Under the pieces are notes generated by a model. That model ran no database searches. It saw only the letters and a list, made by a program, of their open reading frames with translations, and had not been told where the DNA came from. DNA of 64,000 nt from Plantibacter sp. Leaf314 (GTDB lineage: Bacteria > Actinomycetota > Actinomycetes > Actinomycetales > Microbacteriaceae), in contig NZ_LMOB01000001.1 in NCBI RefSeq assembly GCF_001423185.1, positions 2,153,889 to 2,217,888 of the forward strand, read 5' to 3'. This document shows, in pieces, positions 30,255 through 39,191 of the stretch (positions within the stretch are counted from its first letter, which is position 1; every line of letters begins with the position of its first letter). A program made the position numbers and the translations under genes.

Positions 30255-33203
30255 GTGGACTGGTTGTCCGAGTTCCCGCCCGGAGTCCTCCTGCTGGTCG
30301 TCTTCCTGGTCGTCGCGGTCGAAAGCCTCGGCGTCCCCCTGCCGGGCGAGACCGTGCTGATCGGCGCGACGCTCCTCGCGGCGTCGAGCGGACTCAACCC
30401 CGTGTTCGTCGCAGCGGCCGCCGCGGGCGGGGCGATCCTCGGAGACTCGATCGGGTACTGGGTCGGCAAGCGCTACGGGCGGCGACTCCTCTCGGTGCTC
30501 AACCGTCGGTTCCCGAAGCAGGTGGGGCCGAAACGACTCGGTGCCGCGGTGCACCTCATGCGTCGCTGGGGGCCGTGGGCGGTGTTCGTCGGACGCTTCA
30601 TCGCCGTCCTCCGTATCTTCTCCGGACCGCTGGCGGGCATGTTCCGGATGACCTACCCGCACTTCCTGCTCGCCAACGCCGCCGGCGGCATCGCCTGGGC
30701 ATCGCTCGTCGTGACCGTGGTCACGCTGCTCGGGAGTGCCGCGACCGAGTTCCTGCACCGCTTCTCCTGGGCGGCCCTCGCCCTCGCGGGTGCGGCGGCG
30801 GTCGTGATCGCCGTCGTCCTCGTCTTCCGCGCGCGTCGGCGCGCCGCCCGACCGGTCGAGGAGCGCACCGCGGTCTCGCTGACCGAGGCGGAACTCGACG
30901 AGCTGCTGTCGCCGTCCGGCTCGGCGGCCCTGGCGTCAGCGGCGCCGCAGACCACGCCGACCGCTCCGACGCCGAGCGCCGCTCCCGTCCGGACAGACCT
31001 GCGCGCAGCGATCGCCGCGGTCTTCACCCCGCTCCGCTGGGCGCTCAGGACGACGCCGGCGACCACCGCCTTCGTGACCGTCTTCGTCGCGTTGGGGGTC
31101 GTCACCGGCGGGCTGTGGCGACCGATCGACCAGGCCGCCTGGTACCCGTCGTTCGCCTACGGCGTGCCGAGTCTCGAGGCCGGTCGTTGGTGGACGGTGC
31201 TCACGGGCATGTTCATCACCGCCGACCCGCTCACCTACCTCATCGCGATCCTCGGCGCCGCGGTGTTCGGCGGATGGGTCGAGGCGCGCTTCGGCACCCT
31301 GCGGGCGTCGGCGATCTTCCTGTCCGGGCACCTCGTCGGCATCCTCGGAGCCCTCGGGGCGGCGACCGCGCTCGCGCAGCTCGACTGGCCGTGGGCGCAG
31401 TCACTCGCGACGACCCTCGACGTCGGCCCGAGTTGCGGCATCCTGGCCTGCGTGGCCACGGCCACCGCGTTCATGCGGTCCCCGTACCGGCTGCGCTGGC
31501 GGCTCCTCCTGCTGTCGTGGGTGTCGATCGCCCTCCTCTACGTCGGGAAGATCGACGACCTCGAGCACTGGATCGCGACGGTCGTGTTCGTCGTCGTCGC
31601 CCGACTCCTCATCGGGGAACACCGTTCGACGCCGCGACCGACGATGCGGGACTGGCGGCTCTTCGCGGTCGCCGGGCTGCTCGTCATCGGCGCGGTGCAG
31701 CTGCTCGTCACGCTCGTGCCGCTCGACGGGCCGCTCGGCTCGACCACCCTGACGCAGGGCTCCATCCTCGACGTGGGGCTCGACACGGTGGCGATCCTAC
31801 TGATCGCGAACTGGCTCCGGCGCGGACATCGCTGGGCGTGGTGGGCGGCGATGGTCCTGACCGTCGGCAACCTGCTCACGACCCTCGCGCTCGTCGCGTT
31901 CACCTGGTTTGCGATGGTGCCACTCGTGGCGTCGACGATCTGGATCTCGGCGAGCGTGCTCTGGGTGGGGCAGGCGGTGGTGCTCGTGCTCTCGCGGCAC
32001 GCGTTCCGGGTGGCGGCGAACCAGACCAGACGGCGACTGCCCGGCGCGGTCGGGCCCGGAGCGCGGCGGGCGCGGGCGCGGGCCGCCGAGCTGCTCCGCG
32101 AGGACGGCGGCGGGCCACTGTCGGCGTCGGCGCTCCGACCCGAGAACCGGATCTTCGTCACGGCGGACGGCGGCCACGCCGTGTTCTACCAGCAGCACGC
32201 GGGCGTCGCGCTGGCGCTCGGTGAACCGATCGGCGCGCGCGATGGTGCCCCGGACGCGGTGCTGGCGTTCACGGCGGCGGCCGAGCAGGCGGGGCTGACC
32301 CCGGCCGCGTTCGCGGTGCGGGAGCCGAGCATCGTGCCCGAAGGCTGGCGTGTGTCGCCGCTCGGGCGGGACCTCGTGCTCGAGCTCCCTGCGGCGAACG
32401 CCCGCGACGGCGGTGCCGGCGATCCGGCCGACAACGGTCCCGCCACGGAGCCCGAGTGGTCGTCGATCCTGCTGCCGTCGGACGAGCTGCCCTGGGAGCT
32501 GCGCAGCCAGATCCGCGCGCTGACCTCGGTGTGGGTCTCCGACCGGCGGGTGCCCGAGCTGGGACTGACCGTGGGCGCGAGTGTCGAGACTGCCGGAGCA
32601 ACAGGGCAGGCCCGGTCGGCCGCGCGGAGTTCAGTCGTGACCGACGCCCGCGGCACGGTGCTGGCGGCAGTGACCTGGCTGCCGATCCCCGGCCCAGGCG
32701 GCACCGTCGGCGGCTGGGCCCTCGACACGGTCCTGCGCGCGGTGGCGACCGACGCCACCGGCGAAGCGGAGACGCCGTCCTCCGCGGACGTCAACCGAGC
32801 CGTCGAGCGGGCACTGACCGATGCCTGCCGTCGGTTCGCCGCCGCGGGGGCGTCGACGGTCTCCTTCTCGGCGTCGGGCCTGGCGCGTGACGGCTCGGAG
32901 CCAGACGGTGTCGCCGTGCGCACGGTGGCCGGCATCGCCCACCGCGTCGATCCGCTCCACGGCTTCGCCGAGATCGCCGCCGTCGCAGAACGGCTCGGCG
33001 CCACGTCCGTGCCACTGTTCCTCGCCTGCCGTGAGGACGCCGACCAGCCGCGGGTCGCCTACGCCGCTGCCGCAGGCTTCCTCACCGGCATCCGCCTCCG
33101 CGACCTCCCCGCCCTCAGCGGCTCGCTGCTCGTGCGGGAGCAGGACGGGCAGTCCGGACCGCTGCCCGACGACCCGAGCAACCGGGTCGGTGGCCACGAC
33201 TAG
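30255..33203 (+). CDS. DedA - rhomboid-like - DUF2156 three-part membrane fusion protein
   Basis: A 982-residue protein starting at GTG 30255 (AAGGAG five to six bases upstream). Residues ~1-200 are a complete DedA domain: ESLGVPLPGETVLIGA, GDSIGYWVGKRYGRR and the core GRFIAVLRIFSGPLAGMFRM. After an Ala/Thr/Pro linker (~205-255), residues ~260-460 form a rhomboid-like block with GRWWTVLTGMFITADP and GPSCGILA, then more helices to ~600. Residues ~610-970 are a divergent DUF2156 domain split by a Gly/Asp-rich insertion (~715-735). DedA proteins transport or scramble membrane lipids, and DUF2156 domains aminoacylate them, so this chain may both modify and flip one lipid. The C-terminal domain is much less conserved than in the 6355-8937 paralogue and could be inactive. 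The MATE gene follows 9 bp later. Confidence 0.82.
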   Translation: MDWLSEFPPGVLLLVVFLVVAVESLGVPLPGETVLIGATLLAASSGLNPVFVAAAAAGGAILGDSIGYWVGKRYGRRLLSVLNRRFPKQVGPKRLGAAVHLMRRWGPWAVFVGRFIAVLRIFSGPLAGMFRMTYPHFLLANAAGGIAWASLVVTVVTLLGSAATEFLHRFSWAALALAGAAAVVIAVVLVFRARRRAARPVEERTAVSLTEAELDELLSPSGSAALASAAPQTTPTAPTPSAAPVRTDLRAAIAAVFTPLRWALRTTPATTAFVTVFVALGVVTGGLWRPIDQAAWYPSFAYGVPSLEAGRWWTVLTGMFITADPLTYLIAILGAAVFGGWVEARFGTLRASAIFLSGHLVGILGALGAATALAQLDWPWAQSLATTLDVGPSCGILACVATATAFMRSPYRLRWRLLLLSWVSIALLYVGKIDDLEHWIATVVFVVVARLLIGEHRSTPRPTMRDWRLFAVAGLLVIGAVQLLVTLVPLDGPLGSTTLTQGSILDVGLDTVAILLIANWLRRGHRWAWWAAMVLTVGNLLTTLALVAFTWFAMVPLVASTIWISASVLWVGQAVVLVLSRHAFRVAANQTRRRLPGAVGPGARRARARAAELLREDGGGPLSASALRPENRIFVTADGGHAVFYQQHAGVALALGEPIGARDGAPDAVLAFTAAAEQAGLTPAAFAVREPSIVPEGWRVSPLGRDLVLELPAANARDGGAGDPADNGPATEPEWSSILLPSDELPWELRSQIRALTSVWVSDRRVPELGLTVGASVETAGATGQARSAARSSVVTDARGTVLAAVTWLPIPGPGGTVGGWALDTVLRAVATDATGEAETPSSADVNRAVERALTDACRRFAAAGASTVSFSASGLARDGSEPDGVAVRTVAGIAHRVDPLHGFAEIAAVAERLGATSVPLFLACREDADQPRVAYAAAAGFLTGIRLRDLPALSGSLLVREQDGQSGPLPDDPSNRVGGHD

Positions 33204-33212
33204 GCTCGGCGG

Positions 33213-34553
33213 GTGACCACGGGACAGGACAGGCGACGACTCCGACCGGTCGATCGCGACATCCTCCGGCTCGCGGTCCCGGCGCTCGGAGCGCTCATGG
33301 CGGAGCCGCTGTTCCTCCTCGCCGACTCGGCGATGATCGGCCACCTCGGGGTCGTGCCGCTCGCCGGCCTCGGCGTCGCGAGCGCGGTGCTGCAGACCAT
33401 CATCGGGCTCATGGTGTTCCTGGCCTACGCGACGACCCCCGCCGTCGCCCGCCGACTCGGCCACGGCGACGAACGCGGCGCGGTCTCGCTCGGCGTCGAC
33501 GGACTCTGGCTGTCCCTCGGCCTCGGCGTCGTGATCGGTGCGGCCGGCTGGTTCCTCTCCCCCACCCTCGTCGGATTGTTCGGCGCGACCGACGCCGTCG
33601 CCCAGCAGGCCGACACCTACCTCGGCATCTCGATGATCGGCATCCCCGCGATGCTGCTCGTCTTCGGCGCGACCGGTCTGCTGCGTGGCCTCCAGGACAC
33701 CACCACGCCCCTCGTCGTCGCCGGCGCCGGGTTCGCCGCGAACATCGGCCTCAACTTCCTCTTCATCTACGGTCTCGGCCTCGGGATCGCCGGCTCGGCC
33801 CTCGGCACCGTCATCGCCCAGTGGGGCATGGTCGTCGCCTACCTCGTCGTCGTCCTGCGCCACGCGCGACGGACCGGCGCGAGCCTGCGCCCGCATCGCG
33901 CCGGGCTCGGCGGGGCGGCCCGCTCCGGTGGCTGGCTGTTCCTCCGCACCGTCAGCCTCCGCGCGGCGATGCTCATCGCCGTGTTCGTCGCGACCGACCT
34001 CGGCACGGACGAGCTCGCCGGCTTCCAGCTCGTCATGACCCTCTTCGCCACCCTCGCCTTCGCACTCGACGCCCTCGCGATCGCCGCCCAGGCGCTCGTC
34101 GGCAAGGGGCTCGGCGCCGGCGACGTGGGCGGAGTCCGCGCCGTCCTCGTCCGATGCCTGCAGTGGGGCGTCGGGTCGGGGATCGTCCTCGGCCTCGTCG
34201 TCGCGCTCGCGAGCCCGGTCATCGGCCTCGTGTTCACGAGCGACCCGAAGCTCGCAGCCCTGATCGTCCCCGCGCTCATCGTGCTCGCGGTCACCACACC
34301 ACTCGGCGGGATCGTGTTCGTCCTCGACGGCGTCCTCATCGGCGCCGGCGACGCGAAGTACCTCGCGATCACCGGCCTGCTCAACACGGTCGTGTTCCTC
34401 CCGTTCGCCCTCGCCGTCCTCGCCTGGGCCCCCGGCGGACCCACCGGGCTCACGTGGCTGGCCCTCGCCTTCTTCGTCGGATACCTCGGCGCCCGAGCGA
34501 CCACACTCGGACTCCGCGCCCGCACGAGCGGGTGGATGCGCACCGGGATCTGA
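33213..34553 (+). CDS. MATE family efflux transporter (DinF-like)
   Basis: A 446-residue, 12-helix Na+/H+-coupled exporter with two MatE halves: DILRLAVPALGALMAEPLFLL with MIGHLGVVPLAGLGVAS in the first, and LRAAMLIAVFVATDLGTDEL in the second. The motif GLLRGLQDTTTPLVVAGAGF is typical of DinF-type members. GTG start nine bases after the fusion gene, so probably co-transcribed. Substrate unknown; organic cations or peptides are usual. Confidence 0.93.
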   Translation: MTTGQDRRRLRPVDRDILRLAVPALGALMAEPLFLLADSAMIGHLGVVPLAGLGVASAVLQTIIGLMVFLAYATTPAVARRLGHGDERGAVSLGVDGLWLSLGLGVVIGAAGWFLSPTLVGLFGATDAVAQQADTYLGISMIGIPAMLLVFGATGLLRGLQDTTTPLVVAGAGFAANIGLNFLFIYGLGLGIAGSALGTVIAQWGMVVAYLVVVLRHARRTGASLRPHRAGLGGAARSGGWLFLRTVSLRAAMLIAVFVATDLGTDELAGFQLVMTLFATLAFALDALAIAAQALVGKGLGAGDVGGVRAVLVRCLQWGVGSGIVLGLVVALASPVIGLVFTSDPKLAALIVPALIVLAVTTPLGGIVFVLDGVLIGAGDAKYLAITGLLNTVVFLPFALAVLAWAPGGPTGLTWLALAFFVGYLGARATTLGLRARTSGWMRTGI

Positions 34554-34561
34554 CCGACGAT

Positions 34562-34577
34562 TGGGGAGTCCTCCCCA
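34562..34577. terminator. Short hairpin after the MATE gene
   Basis: TGGGGAG (34562-34568) and CTCCCCA (34571-34577) form a 7-bp stem with a 2-base gap, 8 bp after the MATE stop. It could also be a regulator binding site for the lipoprotein gene. Confidence 0.4.
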
Positions 34578-34652
34578 TTGAATCGGCGGCCTCCGTCCAC
34601 GATCCTGGCCTGTGAGCATCCATCCACGCTCACGATTCCAGGGGGAACCACC

Positions 34653-35228
34653 ATGACCATCGCCACCGCCAGCCACCGTCTCCGCGTCTCGACCGTGACC
34701 GCCGTCGCTATCCTGGGCCTGTTCGGGCTGTCCGCCTGCAGCAGCGGATCGGCGCCGGCCGACTCCGAGCCCACGTCGAGCGCCACCTCGGAGGCGGAGG
34801 CCACCCAGGACACCACCGAGGAGGCACCGGCGTCCGGCGCGACCAAGTGCACCGAGGAGCAGGTCAACACGCTCAGCGCGGCCAGCGGTGTCGCGGTCCC
34901 GGCCGCAGGCGTCGCCGCCGCGAAGGCCTCGTTCGCGCCCGCCGCCGTCATCGAGGGCCTGACGACCGTGTGCGTGCTGAGCTTCGAGGCCGGCGCCGTG
35001 TCCGGCAGCTACGCCGTCCTCTCCGGTGGTGCGGCGAGCCTCACCGCCGCCGCCGCGAACGCCACCAACGCGGGAGGCCAGATCACCGAGGCCGCCGGCA
35101 CGTTCACCGGATCCCTCGAGGACCTGACGATCGTCGGCGTCCCGTTCACCCAGCTCACCAAGGAGACCGCCGGCTTCGAGAACGTCGAGGACCTCGTGGT
35201 CGTCGCCTCGACGGCGGCGCTCGGCTAG
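34653..35228 (+). CDS. Secreted lipoprotein of unknown function
   Basis: A 191-residue protein with a signal peptide ending in the lipobox FGLSAC at about residue 30, then a Ser/Glu/Thr-rich linker (~32-65) and a globular part with a Cys pair (TKCTEEQ and TTVCVLSF) that may form a disulphide. The C-terminal half is rich in Ala/Gly/Thr (SGGAASLTAAAANAT). No known family is recognised. GGGGGAA precedes the ATG by five bases. It lies directly before an ABC exporter and two-component system on the same strand, separated by a hairpin, so a cell-envelope-stress link is possible but unproved. Confidence 0.8.
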   Translation: MTIATASHRLRVSTVTAVAILGLFGLSACSSGSAPADSEPTSSATSEAEATQDTTEEAPASGATKCTEEQVNTLSAASGVAVPAAGVAAAKASFAPAAVIEGLTTVCVLSFEAGAVSGSYAVLSGGAASLTAAAANATNAGGQITEAAGTFTGSLEDLTIVGVPFTQLTKETAGFENVEDLVVVASTAALG

Positions 35229-35248
35229 CACCGGGTCCCGCACCAGCT

Positions 35249-35291
35249 CGCCCCACCCGCGCCCATCCGCCCCTCACCGGGCGGGTGGGCG
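35249..35291. terminator. Imperfect hairpin after the lipoprotein gene
   Basis: cgccccacccgcgccc (35249-35264) can pair with gggcgggtgggcg (35279-35291) with two bulges. GC-rich, no U-tract. Confidence 0.4.
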
Positions 35292-35402
35292 CTCGTGCGC
35301 CGCCGGCGGCAGCATCGCCGGCAGCGTCGCCGGCATCAACCGATCGGTGGATGCCAGGATCAACCGCTCCACCGCTACCGGCCGTCGACGACCCGGACGA
35401 GC

Positions 35403-36329
35403 ATGGACACCATGAGCACACGACCGATCATCGAGGTCCGCGAACTGCGCAAGCAGTACGGCGACTTCACCGCCGTCGACGGCATCAGCTTCGACATCCA
35501 CGAGGGCGAGACGTTTGCACTCCTCGGCCCGAACGGCGCCGGGAAGAGCACCACCATCGAGATCCTCGAGGGCTACCGGCACCGCACGGGCGGCTCGGCG
35601 AGCGTCCTCGGCGTCGACCCCGCACACGGCGGCCTGGACTGGAAGGCCCGCCTCGGGATCGTCCTGCAGTCGAGCGCCGAAGCCTCGAACGTCACCGTGC
35701 GGGAACAGCTCACCCAGTTCTCCCGGTACTACCCCGAGCCACGGGACGTCGACGAGGTCATCGACGCCGTCGGCCTCACCGCGGCGGCCGGCACACGCAT
35801 CGGCAAGCTCTCGGGCGGTCAACGCCGGCGGGTCGACGTGGCGCTCGGCGTGATCGGTCGCCCCGCGCTCCTCTTCCTGGACGAGCCGACCACGGGCTTC
35901 GACCCCGAGGCGCGGCGGCAGTTCTGGGACCTCATCCGCTCCCTCAAGCGGGACGGCACCACCGTCCTCCTCACGACGCACTACCTCGACGAGGCCGCGC
36001 AGCTCGCCGACCGGGTCGCCGTCATCGCCGGCGGACGACTCGTCGAGATCGGCGCGGTCGACGAGATCGGCGGTGCAGCGGCACGGATCCCGGTGGTCCG
36101 GTGGCGGGACGGCGACGGGCTCCACGAGGAGCGCACCCAGACGCCGGCGGCACGGGTCGCCGAACTCACCGCCTCGACCGGAGGGGAACCACGCGACCTC
36201 GAGGTCATCCGCCCGAGCCTCGAGGACATCTACCTCGGCCTCGTCCATGCGGCGAGCGCCGGTGTTCCCACGGCGACCGCCGACACCGCCGATCCGCGCG
36301 TCACCCTCCAGACGGGAGCAGGAGCATGA
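35403..36329 (+). CDS. ABC exporter ATPase, DrrA-like
   Basis: A 308-residue ATP-binding subunit of ABC-2 exporters: Walker A LLGPNGAGKST, Q-loop GIVLQSSAE, signature KLSGGQRRRVDVALGVIG, Walker B LLFLDEPTTGFDPEAR, switch His LLTTHYLDEAA. A C-terminal extension (~215-308) is typical of drug or lantibiotic exporters. ATGs at 35403 and 35412 are both possible. ATGA overlap with the permease gene, followed by a DesK-type kinase and LuxR-type regulator: the layout of self-regulating antibiotic or envelope-stress exporters. Confidence 0.93.
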   Translation: MDTMSTRPIIEVRELRKQYGDFTAVDGISFDIHEGETFALLGPNGAGKSTTIEILEGYRHRTGGSASVLGVDPAHGGLDWKARLGIVLQSSAEASNVTVREQLTQFSRYYPEPRDVDEVIDAVGLTAAAGTRIGKLSGGQRRRVDVALGVIGRPALLFLDEPTTGFDPEARRQFWDLIRSLKRDGTTVLLTTHYLDEAAQLADRVAVIAGGRLVEIGAVDEIGGAAARIPVVRWRDGDGLHEERTQTPAARVAELTASTGGEPRDLEVIRPSLEDIYLGLVHAASAGVPTATADTADPRVTLQTGAGA

Positions 36330-37216
36330 GCCTGACCACGAACACCAACACGTCCACGACATCCACCGATCGCGCTGTCTCCCCGTTCGTCCCGCCGCTG
36401 CCCCGTGGCCGGACGCTCCGCCTGGGACTGAGCCGGATCGGGTACGAGACGCGCATCTACTTCCGTTCCGGCGACCAGGTGTTCTTCACCTTCCTGTTCC
36501 CCGTCGTGATGTTGGCGATCTTCTCCGCGGCGTTCAGCGCGATGGGGAACGTCGGCGAGGCACCCGACGGGACGGGCGGAGTCACCCAGGCCGCGTACAC
36601 GCTCCCCGGCATGATCGCCGCCGGCATCCTCCTCTCCGGCGTCCAGAACCTCGCGACGGACATCGCGACGGAGAAGAGCGACGGCACGCTGAAGCGTCTC
36701 GGGGGCAGCCCGCTTCCCGTGGTCAGCTACTTCCTCGGGAAGATGGGGCAGGTCCTCGTGACCTCGATGCTCCAGCTCGCCCTGCTCCTGCTCGTGGCGC
36801 ATCTCGTCTTCGGCGTCGCCCTGCCGACGGAACCCGAGCGGTGGGTCACCTTCGCCTGGATCTACCTCCTCGGGATCGCGACGTCGGCCGTCCTCGGGAT
36901 CGCGCTGTCGGCGGTGCCGCGGAGCGGGAAGAGCGCGACGGCCGTCATCATCCCCATCGTGCTCGTGCTGCAGTTCATCTCCGGCGTGTACCTGTCGTTC
37001 GCGATGCTCCCGGACTGGCTGCAGAACGTCGCGAGCGTGTTCCCGGTGAAGTGGATCGCACAGGGCATGCGGTCCGTGTTCCTCCCGGACTCCTTCGCTG
37101 CGCAGGAGCAGTCGGGCGGCTGGGACCTGTCGACGGTCGCGCTCGTCCTCGTCGTCTGGGCGGTCGTCGGACTCGTCCTGACGCGCTTCTCCTTCCGCTG
37201 GGTCCGTCGCTCCTGA
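36326..37216 (+). CDS. ABC-2 type exporter permease
   Basis: A 296-residue, six-helix membrane subunit. After a ~35-residue cytoplasmic tail come FFTFLFPVVMLAIFSAAF, LPGMIAAGILLSGVQNLATD, the ABC-2 signature region EKSDGTLKRLGGSPLPV, and VFPVKWIAQGMRSVFLP near the C-terminus. Coupled to the ATPase by a 4-base overlap. Confidence 0.93.
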   Translation: MSLTTNTNTSTTSTDRAVSPFVPPLPRGRTLRLGLSRIGYETRIYFRSGDQVFFTFLFPVVMLAIFSAAFSAMGNVGEAPDGTGGVTQAAYTLPGMIAAGILLSGVQNLATDIATEKSDGTLKRLGGSPLPVVSYFLGKMGQVLVTSMLQLALLLLVAHLVFGVALPTEPERWVTFAWIYLLGIATSAVLGIALSAVPRSGKSATAVIIPIVLVLQFISGVYLSFAMLPDWLQNVASVFPVKWIAQGMRSVFLPDSFAAQEQSGGWDLSTVALVLVVWAVVGLVLTRFSFRWVRRS

Positions 37217-37251
37217 CGACGGTTCGCGGGCGGAAGTGGGAGGGTAAGGAC

Positions 37252-38511
37252 ATGGACGGACGACGGTGGTGGGATGTCGCGTTCGGCGCGGGATGCGTGA
37301 TCGTGGGGGCGCTCGTGAGCGTCAGCGCGGCCGGGGCGCCGGAGCGGGTGATCGGTGTCTGGGTGGTGCTGGCGGTGCTCTGCCTCGTCTACTACACGGC
37401 CGGGCGACGGACCCTCGAGCGTCCACAGGGCGGGCTCTGGTTCGCGATCACCCTCATCGCGCTCACCGCCGTCGGCACGGCGTTGTCGCCGAACGTCCTG
37501 ACCCTGCAGTGCCTCGTGTTCCCGCTGCTGTGGGTGCTGACCCCGGAGACGCGGAACGCGATCGTCCTCAACATCGTGAGCGCCGCGACGCTCGCCATCG
37601 GCTTCATCGTCGGTCGGGGCGCCACACCGGACGCGATCGTGCAGGGACTCGCGATCCAGAGCGTCTCGCTCGTCTTCGCCCTGTCGCTCGGCCTGTGGAT
37701 CACCCGGATCGCCGAACTCGGCGATGAGAAGGCACGACTCCTCGTGAGTCTGCAGGCGGCTCAGGCCGAGTCGGAACGGGCGAGCCGGGAGGCCGGCGCG
37801 GCTGCCGAACGCGAGCGCCTGGCACGCGACATCCACGACACGATCGCCCAGAGTCTCACGAGCGTGGTGCTGCTCGCGCAACGAGCCCGATCCGAGGTCG
37901 GCATGACCGTCGCGGACACCCCGGACGCCGCCCCGCTGGACGGTCGCCCGATCGCCGCCCTCGAGAGCATCGACCTCATCGAGTCCACCGCGCGCGACGC
38001 GCTCGGCGAGGCGCGGGCGCTCGTGGCGACGATGGCGGCCATGCCGACGGCGGACACCACCCTCGGCGACAGTCTCCGTCGCCTCGGCACCCGCTTCGAA
38101 CGGGAGACGGGCGTCCAGGTGCGCGTGGACACGGCGGCGGAGCACCTGCCCCGGGTGGCGGAAGTGGTGCTGCTGCGGTGCGCGCAGGAGGGGTTGGCGA
38201 ACATCCGGAAGCACGCTAGCGCGTCGCATGCGACCATCGAGCTGTCGGTCGCGGACGGCTCGGCGCTGCTGCGACTCTCGGACGACGGTGTCGGGATCCC
38301 CGACGCCGCCGGCGCCCTCCTCGGCACGGCACCCGGCGCGGGCTTCGGCCTCCACGGCCTGCACGACCGCGTCGCCCTGCTGGGCGGTACGGTCGAGATC
38401 GTGAGCGGACACGGGGCTGGGACGACGCTGGTGGTGCGGGTGCCGGTGGCCGTGGCAGAACCGATCGGTGTCGGGCCGTCCGCCGGCGTCGGGGACGAGG
38501 TCGGCGGATGA
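37252..38511 (+). CDS. Sensor histidine kinase, DesK/LiaS-type
   Basis: A 419-residue kinase with about five or six membrane helices (~8-155) and almost no extracellular domain, so it probably senses within the membrane or through the ABC exporter. Phosphoacceptor His lies in ERERLARDIHDTIAQSL (HisKA_3 type). The ATPase domain shows CAQEGLANIRKHA (N box), LSDDGVGIPDA (G1) and FGLHGLHDRVALLGG (G2). GGGAGGGTAAGGA precedes the ATG. Overlaps the regulator gene by four bases. Confidence 0.93.
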   Translation: MDGRRWWDVAFGAGCVIVGALVSVSAAGAPERVIGVWVVLAVLCLVYYTAGRRTLERPQGGLWFAITLIALTAVGTALSPNVLTLQCLVFPLLWVLTPETRNAIVLNIVSAATLAIGFIVGRGATPDAIVQGLAIQSVSLVFALSLGLWITRIAELGDEKARLLVSLQAAQAESERASREAGAAAERERLARDIHDTIAQSLTSVVLLAQRARSEVGMTVADTPDAAPLDGRPIAALESIDLIESTARDALGEARALVATMAAMPTADTTLGDSLRRLGTRFERETGVQVRVDTAAEHLPRVAEVVLLRCAQEGLANIRKHASASHATIELSVADGSALLRLSDDGVGIPDAAGALLGTAPGAGFGLHGLHDRVALLGGTVEIVSGHGAGTTLVVRVPVAVAEPIGVGPSAGVGDEVGG

Positions 38512-39137
38512 CGCGGATCAGGATCGTCGTCGCCGACGACCACCCCATCGTCCGATCGGGGATCGTCGCGTTGCTCGGGCGGGCGGAGGACCTCGAGGTC
38601 GTGGCCGAGGTCGCCGACGGTGCCGCCGCGGTCGAAGCGGCCGAAGCGCACCACCCCGACCTCGTCCTCATGGACCTCCGCATGCCGGTCCTCGGCGGCG
38701 TGGAGGCGACCGCCCGCATCGTGCAGCGCCTGCCCGGGGTGAGGGTACTCGTGCTGACCACCTACGAGACCGACGACGACATCCTCGGCGCCATCGAGGC
38801 CGGTGCCAGCGGGTACCTGTTGAAGGCGGCTCCCGAGCAGGAGATCCTCGCCGGCATCCGTTCGGTCGTGTCCGGCCAGACCGTCCTCGCGCCCACCATC
38901 GCGGCGACCCTCGTCGGCCGTGTCCAGGGCGGTTCGTCACCACGCCCGCAGCTGAGCGCCCGCGAGCTGGAGGTCCTCGCGCTCGTCGCCGCCGGCAACA
39001 GCAACCGGGCGATCGCGGCCGGACTCTTCATCTCGGAGTCGACGGTGAAGACCCATCTGCTCCACGTGTTCGAGAAGCTCGAGGTCGCCGACCGCACCCG
39101 AGCCGTCACCCGGGCGCAGGAGCTCCGGCTGCTCTGA
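38508..39137 (+). CDS. Response regulator, NarL/LuxR-type
   Basis: A 209-residue DNA-binding regulator. Receiver domain: acidic pair VVADDHPIVRSG, phosphorylated Asp in DLVLMDLRMP, Thr/Lys switch LTTYE and GYLLKAAP. LuxR helix-turn-helix: LSARELEVLALVAAGNSNRA and FISESTVKTHLLHVFEKL. Partner of the kinase just upstream; probably controls the exporter genes 35403-37216. Confidence 0.95.
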   Translation: MTRIRIVVADDHPIVRSGIVALLGRAEDLEVVAEVADGAAAVEAAEAHHPDLVLMDLRMPVLGGVEATARIVQRLPGVRVLVLTTYETDDDILGAIEAGASGYLLKAAPEQEILAGIRSVVSGQTVLAPTIAATLVGRVQGGSSPRPQLSARELEVLALVAAGNSNRAIAAGLFISESTVKTHLLHVFEKLEVADRTRAVTRAQELRLL

Positions 39138-39191
39138 GCGCTGAGCTCCGAGCTGAGCTCCGAGTTCGGTGCGTGGGCCTCGGTGGCCGGC

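Noticed and set aside
31130..31640. Active rhomboid protease within the DedA fusion
   Set aside because: The serine motif is altered (GPSCG instead of GxSG) and no confident catalytic His is visible; treated as rhomboid-like only.
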